This document shows, piece by piece, positions 44,741 to 52,721 of a stretch of DNA of 52,794 nucleotides. This stretch comes from Bacteroidales bacterium (lineage in GTDB: Bacteria > Bacteroidota > Bacteroidia > Bacteroidales > Azobacteroidaceae), in assembly GCA_003851245.1 (NCBI GenBank), contig BHEP01000017.1, positions 1-52,794 on the forward strand, written 5' to 3'. The position numbers and the translations under genes were made by a program. Within the stretch, counting starts at the first letter, position 1; the number at the start of each line of letters is the position of its first letter. The notes beneath the pieces were generated by a model that was not told where the DNA came from, searched no databases, and saw only the letters and a list, made by a program, of their open reading frames with translations.

Positions 44741-45254
44741 AAAGACCACTTATAGCAGCTGCTATGATCAATATAATGGGGTGCAACTTAAAATAGTAGG
44801 TAAGGATAAATGCAATAATAAATATTATATAGGAATAATGGTCTATAAAAGTCTCTTTATTCATCAGCAGCAGGGCAGCGGCAGCTATGAGTCCCACTGT
44901 GGCTGGGCGCAGGCCACTAAATACATCCTTAACAATTTTGCTGTAGTGAAATTTTTTGAAGAAATAGATGATTACAAGGAGCAGTATAAATGAGGGTAGG
45001 CAGACGGCAAAGCTTGCTACAATGGAGCCCCAAACGCTGCCTGTTATTTCGTAGCCTATGTAGGTTGCCGAATTAATGCCTATGGGACCAGGGGTCATTT
45101 GAGAGATGGCAATGATATTGGCAAACGTTTCGGAACTTATCCATCCATGCTTTATCACCACCTCGTCTTGAATAAGAGAAAGCATGGCATAGCCTCCACC
45201 AAAACCGAAGAGGCCGATTTTGAAATACACCATAAATAACTGGAGGTATATCAT
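44730..45254 (-). CDS. Chromate transporter family protein, C-type half (ChrA)
   Basis: This 174-residue membrane protein is one CHR domain: GLFGFGGGYAMLSLI near 13, then ISQMTPGPIGINSATYIGYE, with about five to six helices. In the short-chain CHR group two such half-length genes lie in tandem and probably work as a heterodimer; long-chain ChrA is a fusion of both. Some members export chromate, but many have unknown anion substrates. It overlaps its partner at 45251-45254 by 4 bases. It is the last gene of the T9SS gene run and overlaps uvrA by 11 bases from the other side. Confidence 0.85.
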   Translation of the reverse strand: MIYLQLFMVYFKIGLFGFGGGYAMLSLIQDEVVIKHGWISSETFANIIAISQMTPGPIGINSATYIGYEITGSVWGSIVASFAVCLPSFILLLVIIYFFKKFHYSKIVKDVFSGLRPATVGLIAAAALLLMNKETFIDHYSYIIFIIAFILTYYFKLHPIILIIAAAISGLFIY

Positions 45255-45784
45255 ACTATTTTTTTTCTTTCCATCCTACCAATAATCCATCCTCCTATGC
45301 CTGCCGCAAGAATAATGTAGATGGGCGAGATGCCATAAGCCCATATTAGTATTGCCGCAGCTATAGGTATAATTATGGTTTTTGTATTTATCTTCACCTG
45401 CTTAGCAGTGGTAAGGACGGGAACGGCAATAAGGGCAACGACGGCAGGCCTTATTGCTTTAAACATCTTGTCTACATAGATATTGTTTTGATATTCTGAG
45501 AAAAACATGGCTATTGCCAATATCATCAAGAACGAAGGCAGCACCGATCCTAAGCATGCGATAAGGCTGCCTTTAAAACCCTGGAGTTTGTGACCTGTGA
45601 GTACGGCTATATTGACGGCTAAAATGCCCGGAGTAGCCTGCGCTATTGCCAGGGCATCTACAAACTCCTCCTTGCTGAGCCATGCGTACTTGTCTACCAA
45701 TTCTTTTTCTATAAGGGGGATCATGGCATATCCACCACCAATGGTGAAGGCTCCTATGCGCGCAAAGATCCAGAATAGCTTCAC
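45251..45784 (-). CDS. Chromate transporter family protein, N-type half (ChrA)
   Basis: This 177-residue membrane protein is the first CHR half: RIGAFTIGGGYAMIPLIEKELVDKY, then DALAIAQATPGILAVNIAVLTGHK. It pairs with the gene immediately downstream, which it overlaps by 4 bases. Its own start overlaps the gldN stop by 4 bases, so the two ChrA genes appear translationally coupled to the T9SS cluster. That link is unusual. The substrate is not known; chromate export is only the family's named activity. Confidence 0.85.
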   Translation of the reverse strand: MKLFWIFARIGAFTIGGGYAMIPLIEKELVDKYAWLSKEEFVDALAIAQATPGILAVNIAVLTGHKLQGFKGSLIACLGSVLPSFLMILAIAMFFSEYQNNIYVDKMFKAIRPAVVALIAVPVLTTAKQVKINTKTIIIPIAAAILIWAYGISPIYIILAAGIGGWIIGRMERKKIV

Positions 45785-46941
45785 CTAGTGCGTCTTACGC
45801 TCTTAGTTTGGGCAGGTGCTTTGGCAGGCTTCGGCGCTTTTGCAGGTTTCTCAGCCTTGACAGCACTTTTTTTCTCTGCCGGGGCTTGCTCTCCCTCTAA
45901 GTTTTCTGTTTCGGCATTGTTTTCGGCACTAGCCAATGCTGTATTACTAGCCCTGCTGTTAGCCTTTTTTTTGTCGGCTTTCTTTGTTTTCTTATCCACC
46001 ACCATTTGCGAGCTATCGGTAGGCACCCATAGTTGGGCTTCAAAAAATTTTATTTGGGCTTCTATGCTATCTTGCGCATGCTGTAGGGCCCCAATGCTAT
46101 CGCCGGCCATCTGCGACAATGTTTTGTTCATCAAATTTGTAGTCTTCACTATTTCGCCCTTATACATTTTTTTATTAAAAAAATCGTCGGTAGTGTATGT
46201 CAGAGAGTTGTTGAGATTGGAAGTCATGATATACGATTGAGCAATGTAGGGGCGTATCTCTTCGTAGGTCAGCCAAAACATTGGAGAGCGGGTGTCTTCG
46301 CCAAAATCCTCCTCATTTCTTACCAGCATAGGGCATAGGGCTATTACCTGTGTGTCGAAGGTGCCATTGGCCTGATTGAAGTATGTAACTTCTTTGAGTA
46401 GGTATAGCAATACCTCATTGCTAGGTATGTCGCTAGGATCAACCTCGTAGGCTGTTTTTCCATCTACACGATTGGCTGTATATAAAATTTTAAATCGTTT
46501 CAGCACATCTTCAAAATCCACAAGGTGGGCATCGGTAAAAACCTCCCTGCCATCGAGGTATTCGTAGGCTTGAATTTTGCTTTCGCTCATTAGTTTGAAT
46601 ATCAATGAGAAAAGGTTCATGCGATCGCCAATAGCCTGTTCGGGAAAGTAAAGGGGGGCATTTTGCTCCTCTCTAAGATCTATCCAGCGATAAATCTCCC
46701 TTGTCCACACTGCATTTTCCGCCTCTTTTGCTTGTTCTAGGTTTTTTGATAGCGCGCGGGCGGTAAGTTCGGGCAGTCCCGATTGATTCGTCTCCTGGCT
46801 TCTTCTGCGGCGCGAGCTTTGCACATCTTGCGCCATCAGCTCGCACGACAAGAATAGGAATAGAGAGAGGTATATAAATACTTTTCTATGATTGATCTTG
46901 GCAAGGCATGACTCTACGTTTTTATGGCTATGCTTATTCAT
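45781..46941 (-). CDS. gldN: T9SS/gliding protein GldN with basic C-terminal tail
   Basis: This 386-residue GldN homologue is a periplasmic ring component of the type IX secretion system, working with GldK. A signal peptide with a long N-region ends near FLSCELMAQ. The conserved core is ENAVWTREIYRWIDLREEQNAPLYFPE, followed by MNLFSLIFKLM and the NGTFDTQVIALCPM / RSPMFWLTYEEIRPYI blocks. From about residue 315 the protein ends in a low-complexity tail rich in Lys, Ala, Pro and Glu (KKTKKADKKK, KAEKPAKAPKPAKAP) closing with RRTR. The tail makes it longer than usual. It overlaps the ChrA gene by 4 bases and lies 38 bases after gldM. Confidence 0.9.
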   Translation of the reverse strand: MNKHSHKNVESCLAKINHRKVFIYLSLFLFLSCELMAQDVQSSRRRRSQETNQSGLPELTARALSKNLEQAKEAENAVWTREIYRWIDLREEQNAPLYFPEQAIGDRMNLFSLIFKLMSESKIQAYEYLDGREVFTDAHLVDFEDVLKRFKILYTANRVDGKTAYEVDPSDIPSNEVLLYLLKEVTYFNQANGTFDTQVIALCPMLVRNEEDFGEDTRSPMFWLTYEEIRPYIAQSYIMTSNLNNSLTYTTDDFFNKKMYKGEIVKTTNLMNKTLSQMAGDSIGALQHAQDSIEAQIKFFEAQLWVPTDSSQMVVDKKTKKADKKKANSRASNTALASAENNAETENLEGEQAPAEKKSAVKAEKPAKAPKPAKAPAQTKSVRRTR

Positions 46942-46979
46942 TATTCTTTGTTGATTGTTGAATTATTAAATCATTGATT

Positions 46980-48542
46980 TCAATTGACGGTGATGTCAAT
47001 AGAGGGTATGGTTCTGTCTACTCCGTCGGGGCCTCTGGCAACTATTCCTGTTATCAGGCACGTCTTGCCCTTGGAGAGTTTCCTTAGCGCATCTTTTTGT
47101 CTTTGCGAAAAGCGCGCTCCATCAGATACCTCTCGCAGGCTATTGTCCATTGAGTCGAATATGACGAGTTCAAATTTAAGTATAGAGTAGCTTATTCTCA
47201 GCAAATCGTCGTCTATAGCTGCCTTCACCTCATCGCTTGCTACAAGTAATGCCTTGGCAAAGCGTCCGGTTCTAAACTTGCGGGGGTTTCCATTGTCGTC
47301 TTGATATTCCAGATACGCCAGAGGATCGGGAAGGGCTCTTACCCTAAAGCTAGTTTTCGCCATCTCCTGGGTTCGCGAGTCATTCATTTTTGCAGAAACT
47401 TGTATGATAGCTTCCTGCCCTATTTTGCTGGGTCTAGCTATCCACAGATCGCCACTTCTGGTGAGCGTGCCATTGCTCATGGAGGCGCTCACATTTTGGC
47501 TAGATATGCCAGGCACCGCTATGCGAATGGGATTGTCGTAGCCAGCATACAGCACATTCATCAGGGTAGGAGCAATAGTTGCGCTAGGCTCTACCACATA
47601 GTATGGCGAAGAGAAGTCCCTTCTTAGGGGGGTGCCGTCGCCAGTTTGTGTCTCTACATATCCGCTTACGGCAAAGGCTCCACTAGTTGCCGTGCCAACT
47701 TTAAACATGCCGCCAGCCTCTTGGTCCAATATTTTGCCATTTACAAAGACCTTGGGCTTTTGTGTAGAGTCTTCGGCAGAGAGTATTATTTGTGCGGAGT
47801 AGCTACCTCCCCTCATCACTATCTGCGATTCGGGTATTACGTATGCCTTAATTTGGTTTACGCGCATATCTCCTATATCAATATTTTTTAGTAGTACCGA
47901 CAATACCTCTCCTTGTGCTGAGCGAATATCGTTTTGCGTTTTGGTGAGAATAGTTACCGCTGCCGCTAGGGGCATTTGTGCAAACATAGACTCCTCCCAA
48001 TTTTTATTATTTTCTTTGGCTTTAGCCGATGTTTCGGTGCTAAGGTTATGCCTTATAATTTCGGACTTGCTGGTGTCGTTCACCATTTGGGATACATACT
48101 CTCGGTAGAGGTCTATTTCTTTTTTGAGGTCGGCGCCTGCTGTTTTGCCGGAGCCAAGGAGTACCTCGCCAGCAGCATTTAAGTCGTCGGGATATTTTAG
48201 TGGGCTTGTAGACATAGCCTTAGCGTCTGTTCTGCGCACAATTTGGAGTTTTATATCTTGTATGTACGAGAAAAGCGAGTCGGATTTTTCTTTCACTTCC
48301 TTGGCTTGCCGATACCAAATTTCGGTTTTCTCAGGATTATTTTTGTAGAAGTCTTGCATATCTCCAAATATTAGTTCGTTGCGCTTGTCTAGCGACTCCG
48401 ACGATCGCTGGAGGCTCTCTTCTACCAGCTCGAAGCCATCCAAGACCTCCGACGATACGTTGAGCGCAAGCATGGCAATAAAGACCAGATACATAAGATT
48501 GATCATTTTTTGCCTAGGAGAATTAGAACCGTTTGCCGCCAT
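46980..48542 (-). CDS. gldM: T9SS motor protein GldM
   Basis: This 520-residue inner-membrane protein has one N-terminal helix (INLMYLVFIAMLALNVSSEVLDGF, about 14-35) and a long periplasmic part of stacked beta domains. With GldL it forms the proton-driven motor that powers T9SS and, where present, gliding. The helix keeps an acidic residue (Glu in SSEVLDGF), as in the family. Later blocks include IRSAQGEVLSVLL, GGSYSAQIILSAED and the C-terminal FELVIFDSMDNSLREV, followed by ISDGARFSQRQ-type sequence. The length is typical. It lies between gldL (68 bases) and gldN (38 bases). Confidence 0.94.
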   Translation of the reverse strand: MAANGSNSPRQKMINLMYLVFIAMLALNVSSEVLDGFELVEESLQRSSESLDKRNELIFGDMQDFYKNNPEKTEIWYRQAKEVKEKSDSLFSYIQDIKLQIVRRTDAKAMSTSPLKYPDDLNAAGEVLLGSGKTAGADLKKEIDLYREYVSQMVNDTSKSEIIRHNLSTETSAKAKENNKNWEESMFAQMPLAAAVTILTKTQNDIRSAQGEVLSVLLKNIDIGDMRVNQIKAYVIPESQIVMRGGSYSAQIILSAEDSTQKPKVFVNGKILDQEAGGMFKVGTATSGAFAVSGYVETQTGDGTPLRRDFSSPYYVVEPSATIAPTLMNVLYAGYDNPIRIAVPGISSQNVSASMSNGTLTRSGDLWIARPSKIGQEAIIQVSAKMNDSRTQEMAKTSFRVRALPDPLAYLEYQDDNGNPRKFRTGRFAKALLVASDEVKAAIDDDLLRISYSILKFELVIFDSMDNSLREVSDGARFSQRQKDALRKLSKGKTCLITGIVARGPDGVDRTIPSIDITVN

Positions 48543-48610
48543 TTTTTTTGTTTAGTTTTTTTGTTTAGTTTTTATTTCACTACCCATTTCTCACTGTTTA
48601 CTGAAAAAAA

Positions 48611-49798
48611 CTAGTGCCCTCCTGGCGCATTTGTTGTCATAGCGTCTAGTAGTCTGGCATACACCGCATTTAGTGCCGATAGTTGCTTAGACATTTTCTC
48701 TGTTTCGTTTTTAAATATCGAGCTATCGACAATAGAGCCTTCATAGAGATCTTTTATGCGCATTAGTCCGGCATTGATGCGTTCTATGGCATCAATCTGT
48801 GAGCTTACGCCCTTAAGTTGTATCTCGTAGATGGTGTTGAGCCCCGACAAATTGCGATTGAGGGATTCTATTTGTTGCACATAGCCCCTAGAGTTCTCAT
48901 TGATACCTTCGGAATTGTCGGTAATACTTTTGTAGGAATCCAATAGAGTGTCCGATACGTCGGATAGCTTGTTGGTGACGCTACTAAATCTTTGCATATT
49001 GCTAGACATTCCTGCAAGTTGCTCAAGATATAGCTGCGAAGCCTGTGCCAGGTCTTCCATTTTGGAGACTTGCTCGGCAGCGCTCGCCATTTTTTTTATG
49101 CTCTCGGAAAGTATCTCGCTGTCTTGATCAGATATATTGAGCCCAGTCCCTGTTGATACGCCAGCACCGCCAGCATTGCCGCCAGCATTGCCGCCAGTAT
49201 TGCCGCCAGCATGGTTTCCGCCTGCATGGCTGCTGCTGTTGCCGCTGCCGCCTATAAAGTTGCCGCCAGTATTGCCAGTATTGCCAGTATTGCCGTTTGC
49301 GGCATTGCCGCCGCCACTGCCACCGCCCATAAAGGCATTTCCCATAAAGCCGCCACCGTTTCCGCCGCCGCCGCCATTTCCGTTGCTGCTGCCGTTTCCA
49401 TTTCCATTTGCGTTTCCATTTGCATTTCCATCGCCATTTACGTTGCTGCTGCCATCTCCATTTCCACCATTTCCTCCGTTTCCTCCATTTCCTCCGCCTC
49501 CATTAAAGCGAGGTCTGTCGTCATTATCATTGGAGTCCAATATGGGAAAAACCTGTTCCCATTGATATTCTTTAGGGGGTCTGTCGAAAGCAGAGATAAA
49601 GAACACAAAAAATTCTGTGACCAGTCCTGCTGTTAGGAGTATATTTCCCAGATTGTAGGGCCAGTGCATGAGTTTTGCCAATGCCCCAATGATTACTACG
49701 GCAGCTCCCCAGCTGTAGAAGAATTGAAAAAAACGCTTGCCCTGATCTTTGGACAAGAATTTTTCTACCATATTCTTATATCTCCTTTTTATTCCCAT
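48611..49798 (-). CDS. gldL: T9SS motor protein GldL with long Gly/Asn-rich insert
   Basis: This 395-residue GldL homologue is much longer than the usual 200-310. Two membrane helices span about 28-45 and 50-70. The conserved Lys42 and Glu62 match the functionally important Lys and Glu of the motor, with the loop 2 residues shorter than I recall for Flavobacterium. After a PPKEYQWEQVFP segment comes a low-complexity region of about 120 residues (about 99-219) built from GGN, NGN and GNT words. A helical cytoplasmic domain with coiled-coil character then follows (SEILSESIKKMASAAEQVSKME onwards). An alternative start is Met10. The gene sits 97 bases after gldK and 68 bases before gldM. Confidence 0.92.
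   Translation of the reverse strand: MGIKRRYKNMVEKFLSKDQGKRFFQFFYSWGAAVVIIGALAKLMHWPYNLGNILLTAGLVTEFFVFFISAFDRPPKEYQWEQVFPILDSNDNDDRPRFNGGGGNGGNGGNGGNGDGSSNVNGDGNANGNANGNGNGSSNGNGGGGGNGGGFMGNAFMGGGSGGGNAANGNTGNTGNTGGNFIGGSGNSSSHAGGNHAGGNTGGNAGGNAGGAGVSTGTGLNISDQDSEILSESIKKMASAAEQVSKMEDLAQASQLYLEQLAGMSSNMQRFSSVTNKLSDVSDTLLDSYKSITDNSEGINENSRGYVQQIESLNRNLSGLNTIYEIQLKGVSSQIDAIERINAGLMRIKDLYEGSIVDSSIFKNETEKMSKQLSALNAVYARLLDAMTTNAPGGH
49141..49506 (-). repeat. Gly/Asn-encoding low-complexity DNA in gldL
   Basis: This part of gldL consists of imperfect repeats such as GGCGGCAATGCT, GGCAATACT and GGAAATGGA on the coding strand. It is much richer in G and C than the flanking gene. The short repeats would allow in-frame length change. 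Confidence 0.8.
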
Positions 49799-49895
49799 CT
49801 TTTATGAATTATCAATTACGAATTATGTTTATCTATTGCGATTACGAATTATCTATCTACGAATTACCTATCTACGAATTATTAGGTGCCTTCGT
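49799..49895. repeat. ACGAATTA-type short repeats between gldK and gldL
   Basis: The 97-base gap contains repeated words ATTACGAATTAT and TATCTACGAATTA at roughly 15-base spacing. No promoter box or terminator is seen, so gldL probably shares the gldK transcript. Confidence 0.6.
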
Positions 49896-51347
49896 TTATT
49901 TTTTCTTTCCTTTTTTAGCAAATCCCACCTGCGTTCTTACGCATCTAAAACCTATGTAGGAGCGTTGTTCGTTTTGAAATTCAAAGCTTCGCACATCGGA
50001 TCTAAGAAAATGGCCCACATCCTTCCATGATCCACCCCTCACGGTTTTCTTTTTCAAGGCGTATGGATCTTCTTTGGCTGCATCGTAGCGGTATTGTGGG
50101 TTTATGTCGTTCATTATTTCGGGCCCCGACTCAAGGAAGCTTGTAGAAGTCCATTCCGACACATTGCCCGCCATATCGTAAAGTCCAAATTCGTTGGGAG
50201 AGAAGGATGCTACGCGAGCGGTAATGAGGTGTCCATCTTTGGAGTAGTTGCCTCTGTCGGGTTTAAAATTTCCTAAGAAGCAGGCTTTTTCGCCAGTTAG
50301 TGCGTCTTGTGCCCAGGGGTATTTGTTTTCTGTCTTGCCACTGCGAGCAGCATATTCAAACTCCGCCTCTGTGGGCAGTCTGAAAGGCTCTATATGTCGC
50401 CCTCCCTTTATGGTGATAGATTTTTTCAAGAAATCTGTGCGCCAGCTACAAAAGGCATTAGCCTGTTCCCACGACACGCCCACCACCGGATAGTCGTTGT
50501 ATCCAGGATGATTGAAATACAGGCGGGTGTATGGCTCATTGTAGGCATTATTGAAATCGTTGATCCATGCCGTTTCGTCGGGATATATATTTATTATATA
50601 GGTGTGTAGGAAGTCGAAGATAGAGCCCAGAGGGCGCATGATGGTTTCGCTAACAATAAGTCCGTCTTCGTTGATGTATGCCGTATCTTTGGAGATCATT
50701 ACTATCTCGTTGGGGTCTACAACAATATCGGTATTTTTCTCCCTTTCTAGGGGGTTTAGTCTATTGCGTCGTAGGGAAGCCGAGGTCTCGTCAAAATATT
50801 CGTAGCGATAAATCATCTGCTCTGGGTCCAATTTTTTCTCTCCCGTGATGGGGTGTATATAATATACGCTATTTATGGCACGTAGTTCGTCTTCGTTGGC
50901 ACGTCTTTCGGTGGGAATGGGTCTCGCCCAATTTAATATGGGTCGCTCTAGGGGCTCACCATCTTTGTCCTCTTCTATTTTAAAGCGGTCGTCGCCTCCA
51001 TAGGCGGGGTCGTATAGTCGCTCGCGGATTATGGAGTCTCTTACCCAGTATACAAATTGGCGGTATTTGGCATTAGAAATTTCTGTTTCGTCCATCCAAA
51101 AAGATTCTATAGAAACCCCCTTAGCATCTTGGTAGGTTCCCCATATAGAGTCCTTGTCGGAAGGTCCCATGTCGAAGGCTCCGCGGCCCACCAAAACCAT
51201 TCCAAAAGGATTGGGCTCTGCCCAAGCAGGAGCACTCACCCCGGTGAGTTCGCCGCCATTGCCCTGCATAGATTTGCCGCAGGAACTCAAGATGATGATG
51301 ATACAAAGCACTGCTAGCGCATTTTTGTATGTAAGCCTATTTCTCAT
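49896..51347 (-). CDS. gldK: T9SS/gliding lipoprotein GldK
   Basis: This 483-residue outer-membrane lipoprotein (lipobox IIILSSCGK, Cys23) forms the T9SS ring with GldN. The body is an FGE-sulfatase-type fold: MVLVGRGAFDMGPSDKD, SFWMDETEISNAKYRQFVYWV, YPVVGVSWEQANAFCSWR, RLPTEAEFEYAARSG, GLYDMAGNVSEWTS and VRGGSWKDVGHFLRS / YIGFRCVRTQ. The family uses this fold structurally and not as an enzyme. The insert between 150 and 260 is usual for GldK. The length fits. It follows porP by 32 bases and leads gldLMN. Confidence 0.95.
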   Translation of the reverse strand: MRNRLTYKNALAVLCIIIILSSCGKSMQGNGGELTGVSAPAWAEPNPFGMVLVGRGAFDMGPSDKDSIWGTYQDAKGVSIESFWMDETEISNAKYRQFVYWVRDSIIRERLYDPAYGGDDRFKIEEDKDGEPLERPILNWARPIPTERRANEDELRAINSVYYIHPITGEKKLDPEQMIYRYEYFDETSASLRRNRLNPLEREKNTDIVVDPNEIVMISKDTAYINEDGLIVSETIMRPLGSIFDFLHTYIINIYPDETAWINDFNNAYNEPYTRLYFNHPGYNDYPVVGVSWEQANAFCSWRTDFLKKSITIKGGRHIEPFRLPTEAEFEYAARSGKTENKYPWAQDALTGEKACFLGNFKPDRGNYSKDGHLITARVASFSPNEFGLYDMAGNVSEWTSTSFLESGPEIMNDINPQYRYDAAKEDPYALKKKTVRGGSWKDVGHFLRSDVRSFEFQNEQRSYIGFRCVRTQVGFAKKGKKK

Positions 51348-51379
51348 TATTTATTATCCATTATTCATTATTCATTCCC

Positions 51380-52357
51380 CTAAAGCATGCGTATGCTCTT
51401 ATGTTTGCTTTTTTTTCTTTTGTCCAAGTCAATTTCCATCACATATTTTACAAACAGTTCATGACTTCCAAATGATTCTTTGCCAATGTCGGACATGGGG
51501 AAGTCGTAGGCATAGCCGGCACAAATGCTTTTATACTGTCCGCCGAGCATTAGTATTCCTGAATCCTTGTATCGGTATGATAGACCTCCCCAAAACAATT
51601 TGTTGTAAATCATTCGTAATGAGAGCTCTGCCTGCATTGTGCCTGCTGCCTGCTTCATAAAAGCCGAAGGCTGCAATTCTAGTAACGGATTATTTAGTAT
51701 CATATTGTATCCTCCCACCAAATAATACGAGCGGGTAAGGTCGAAATTATGCTTGTCGCCGATTTCCACGCTGGCTTGGTTGAGGTGCTGGCTAGAAAAT
51801 CCCGCATACCACTTGCCGCGAGTGTAGTATATGCCTATTCCCAGATCTATGCCCGAGCCATCGAGGTCGGTATTGGGCATACCCTCGTCGGTGCCTATGG
51901 TTTCGCCCTCTCCCTCATTGTTTTCTACTTCTTCGCCAAGGTTTACTCCTGTGCCCCTAAAAGATTCTTTTATCATCCCCAGCTTTATGCCCAGACTCAA
52001 ATTGCCCTTCCACAGCTTCTTTTGGTAGGCATACTGACCCGAAATAATGCTATGGGTAAATAGTCCAATATTTTCTGAAAACATTGATGCGCCTACCCCA
52101 TGCGTCCTACCCAAAAATTTTATGGGCATATCGCCTGTTATAATAAGGCTCTTGGGAGCTCCCTCTATGCCCACCCACTGCTGGCGGTTTAGTCCCATTA
52201 GTTCCAAATTGCCCGACTGACCCACATAGGCGGGATTGTAGTAGCTCAATGCTGCCCAATAATTGCTTAGTTGGGCATCATACTGAGCATTTGTCTTGAT
52301 GCCAAGAGATAGCAAAAGACAAGAGAGCAAGGCATATATGGCATATTTTTTCTCCAT
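51380..52357 (-). CDS. porP: T9SS membrane protein PorP/SprF family
   Basis: This is a 325-residue outer-membrane beta-barrel protein with a signal peptide ending KTNAQ. The family opening YDAQLSNYWAALSYYNPAYVGQ and NRQQWVGIEGAPKS are clear, and strands continue to the end (LFVKYVMEI). PorP/SprF proteins attach to the T9SS ring or help specific substrates such as SprB. Its place directly before gldK is the standard porP/sprF-gldKLMN order. The gene ends with a short Lys/Arg-rich tail. It is the first gene of the minus-strand run, yet I find no exact promoter consensus upstream. Confidence 0.92.
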   Translation of the reverse strand: MEKKYAIYALLSCLLLSLGIKTNAQYDAQLSNYWAALSYYNPAYVGQSGNLELMGLNRQQWVGIEGAPKSLIITGDMPIKFLGRTHGVGASMFSENIGLFTHSIISGQYAYQKKLWKGNLSLGIKLGMIKESFRGTGVNLGEEVENNEGEGETIGTDEGMPNTDLDGSGIDLGIGIYYTRGKWYAGFSSQHLNQASVEIGDKHNFDLTRSYYLVGGYNMILNNPLLELQPSAFMKQAAGTMQAELSLRMIYNKLFWGGLSYRYKDSGILMLGGQYKSICAGYAYDFPMSDIGKESFGSHELFVKYVMEIDLDKRKKSKHKSIRML

Positions 52358-52598
52358 CTGGAGATCTTAGAACGCAAATAAATGTAATTAATTGTGTGGA
52401 TGTATACAATTAATAAGGTGTAGTCCACGAGCTGTCGATACAAAAAATATCGTTCTCATTACAAGAGAATGTGGTAGTTGCCATAAATACCAATTTGGAA
52501 CAAGGAATAAGTATTTTGGTCGAAAAATGGGACTGTTTATTATGCTATTTTAAAAATATTTGTAAATATGTGGACTCCACAAAGCTTAAAAGTTTCTT
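52358..52598. other. Upstream region of the T9SS cluster
   Basis: No gene is seen. Small hairpins stand out: TTAATTGT/ACAATTAA (52388-52413), CGATA/TATCG (about 52434-52451) and TTCTC/GAGAA just beyond. Any of these could be an operator or leader structure for porP-gldKLMN, but no exact TAnnTTTG box is present on the minus strand. Confidence 0.35.
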
Positions 52599-52650
52599 AG
52601 CCCTGAAAGGGCGACACTTGCTAGCTAGGGCTTTGAAACCCTAGCAACTG
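52599..52650. repeat. REP-like double-hairpin element, copy C (best preserved)
   Basis: AGCCCTGAAAGGGCGACAC begins the element, with a first hairpin CCCT/AGGG. It is followed by GCTAGGG/CCCTAGC as a second hairpin (52624-52645). It shares the block order of the copies at 2846 and 34361. Confidence 0.6.
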
Positions 52651-52690
52651 ACATTTTTTTGCATTTATTTAATAAAGTAGGCGTAATTAA

Positions 52691-52721
52691 TTGCTAATAT
52701 ATAAAATTTTGCATAAATTTG
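52691..52721 (+). promoter_or_regulatory. Promoter pointing out of the right end of the window
   Basis: TTG (52691-52693), a 20-base spacer and TAAATTTG (52714-52721) match the consensus. It should drive a gene that starts beyond 52794. Confidence 0.6.

Noticed and set aside
49137..49636. Two long plus-strand open frames (Pro-rich and Ala/Ser-rich) opposite gldL
   Set aside because: They are mirror images of the Gly/Asn repeat coding strand and have no start context, domain or homologue-like feature.
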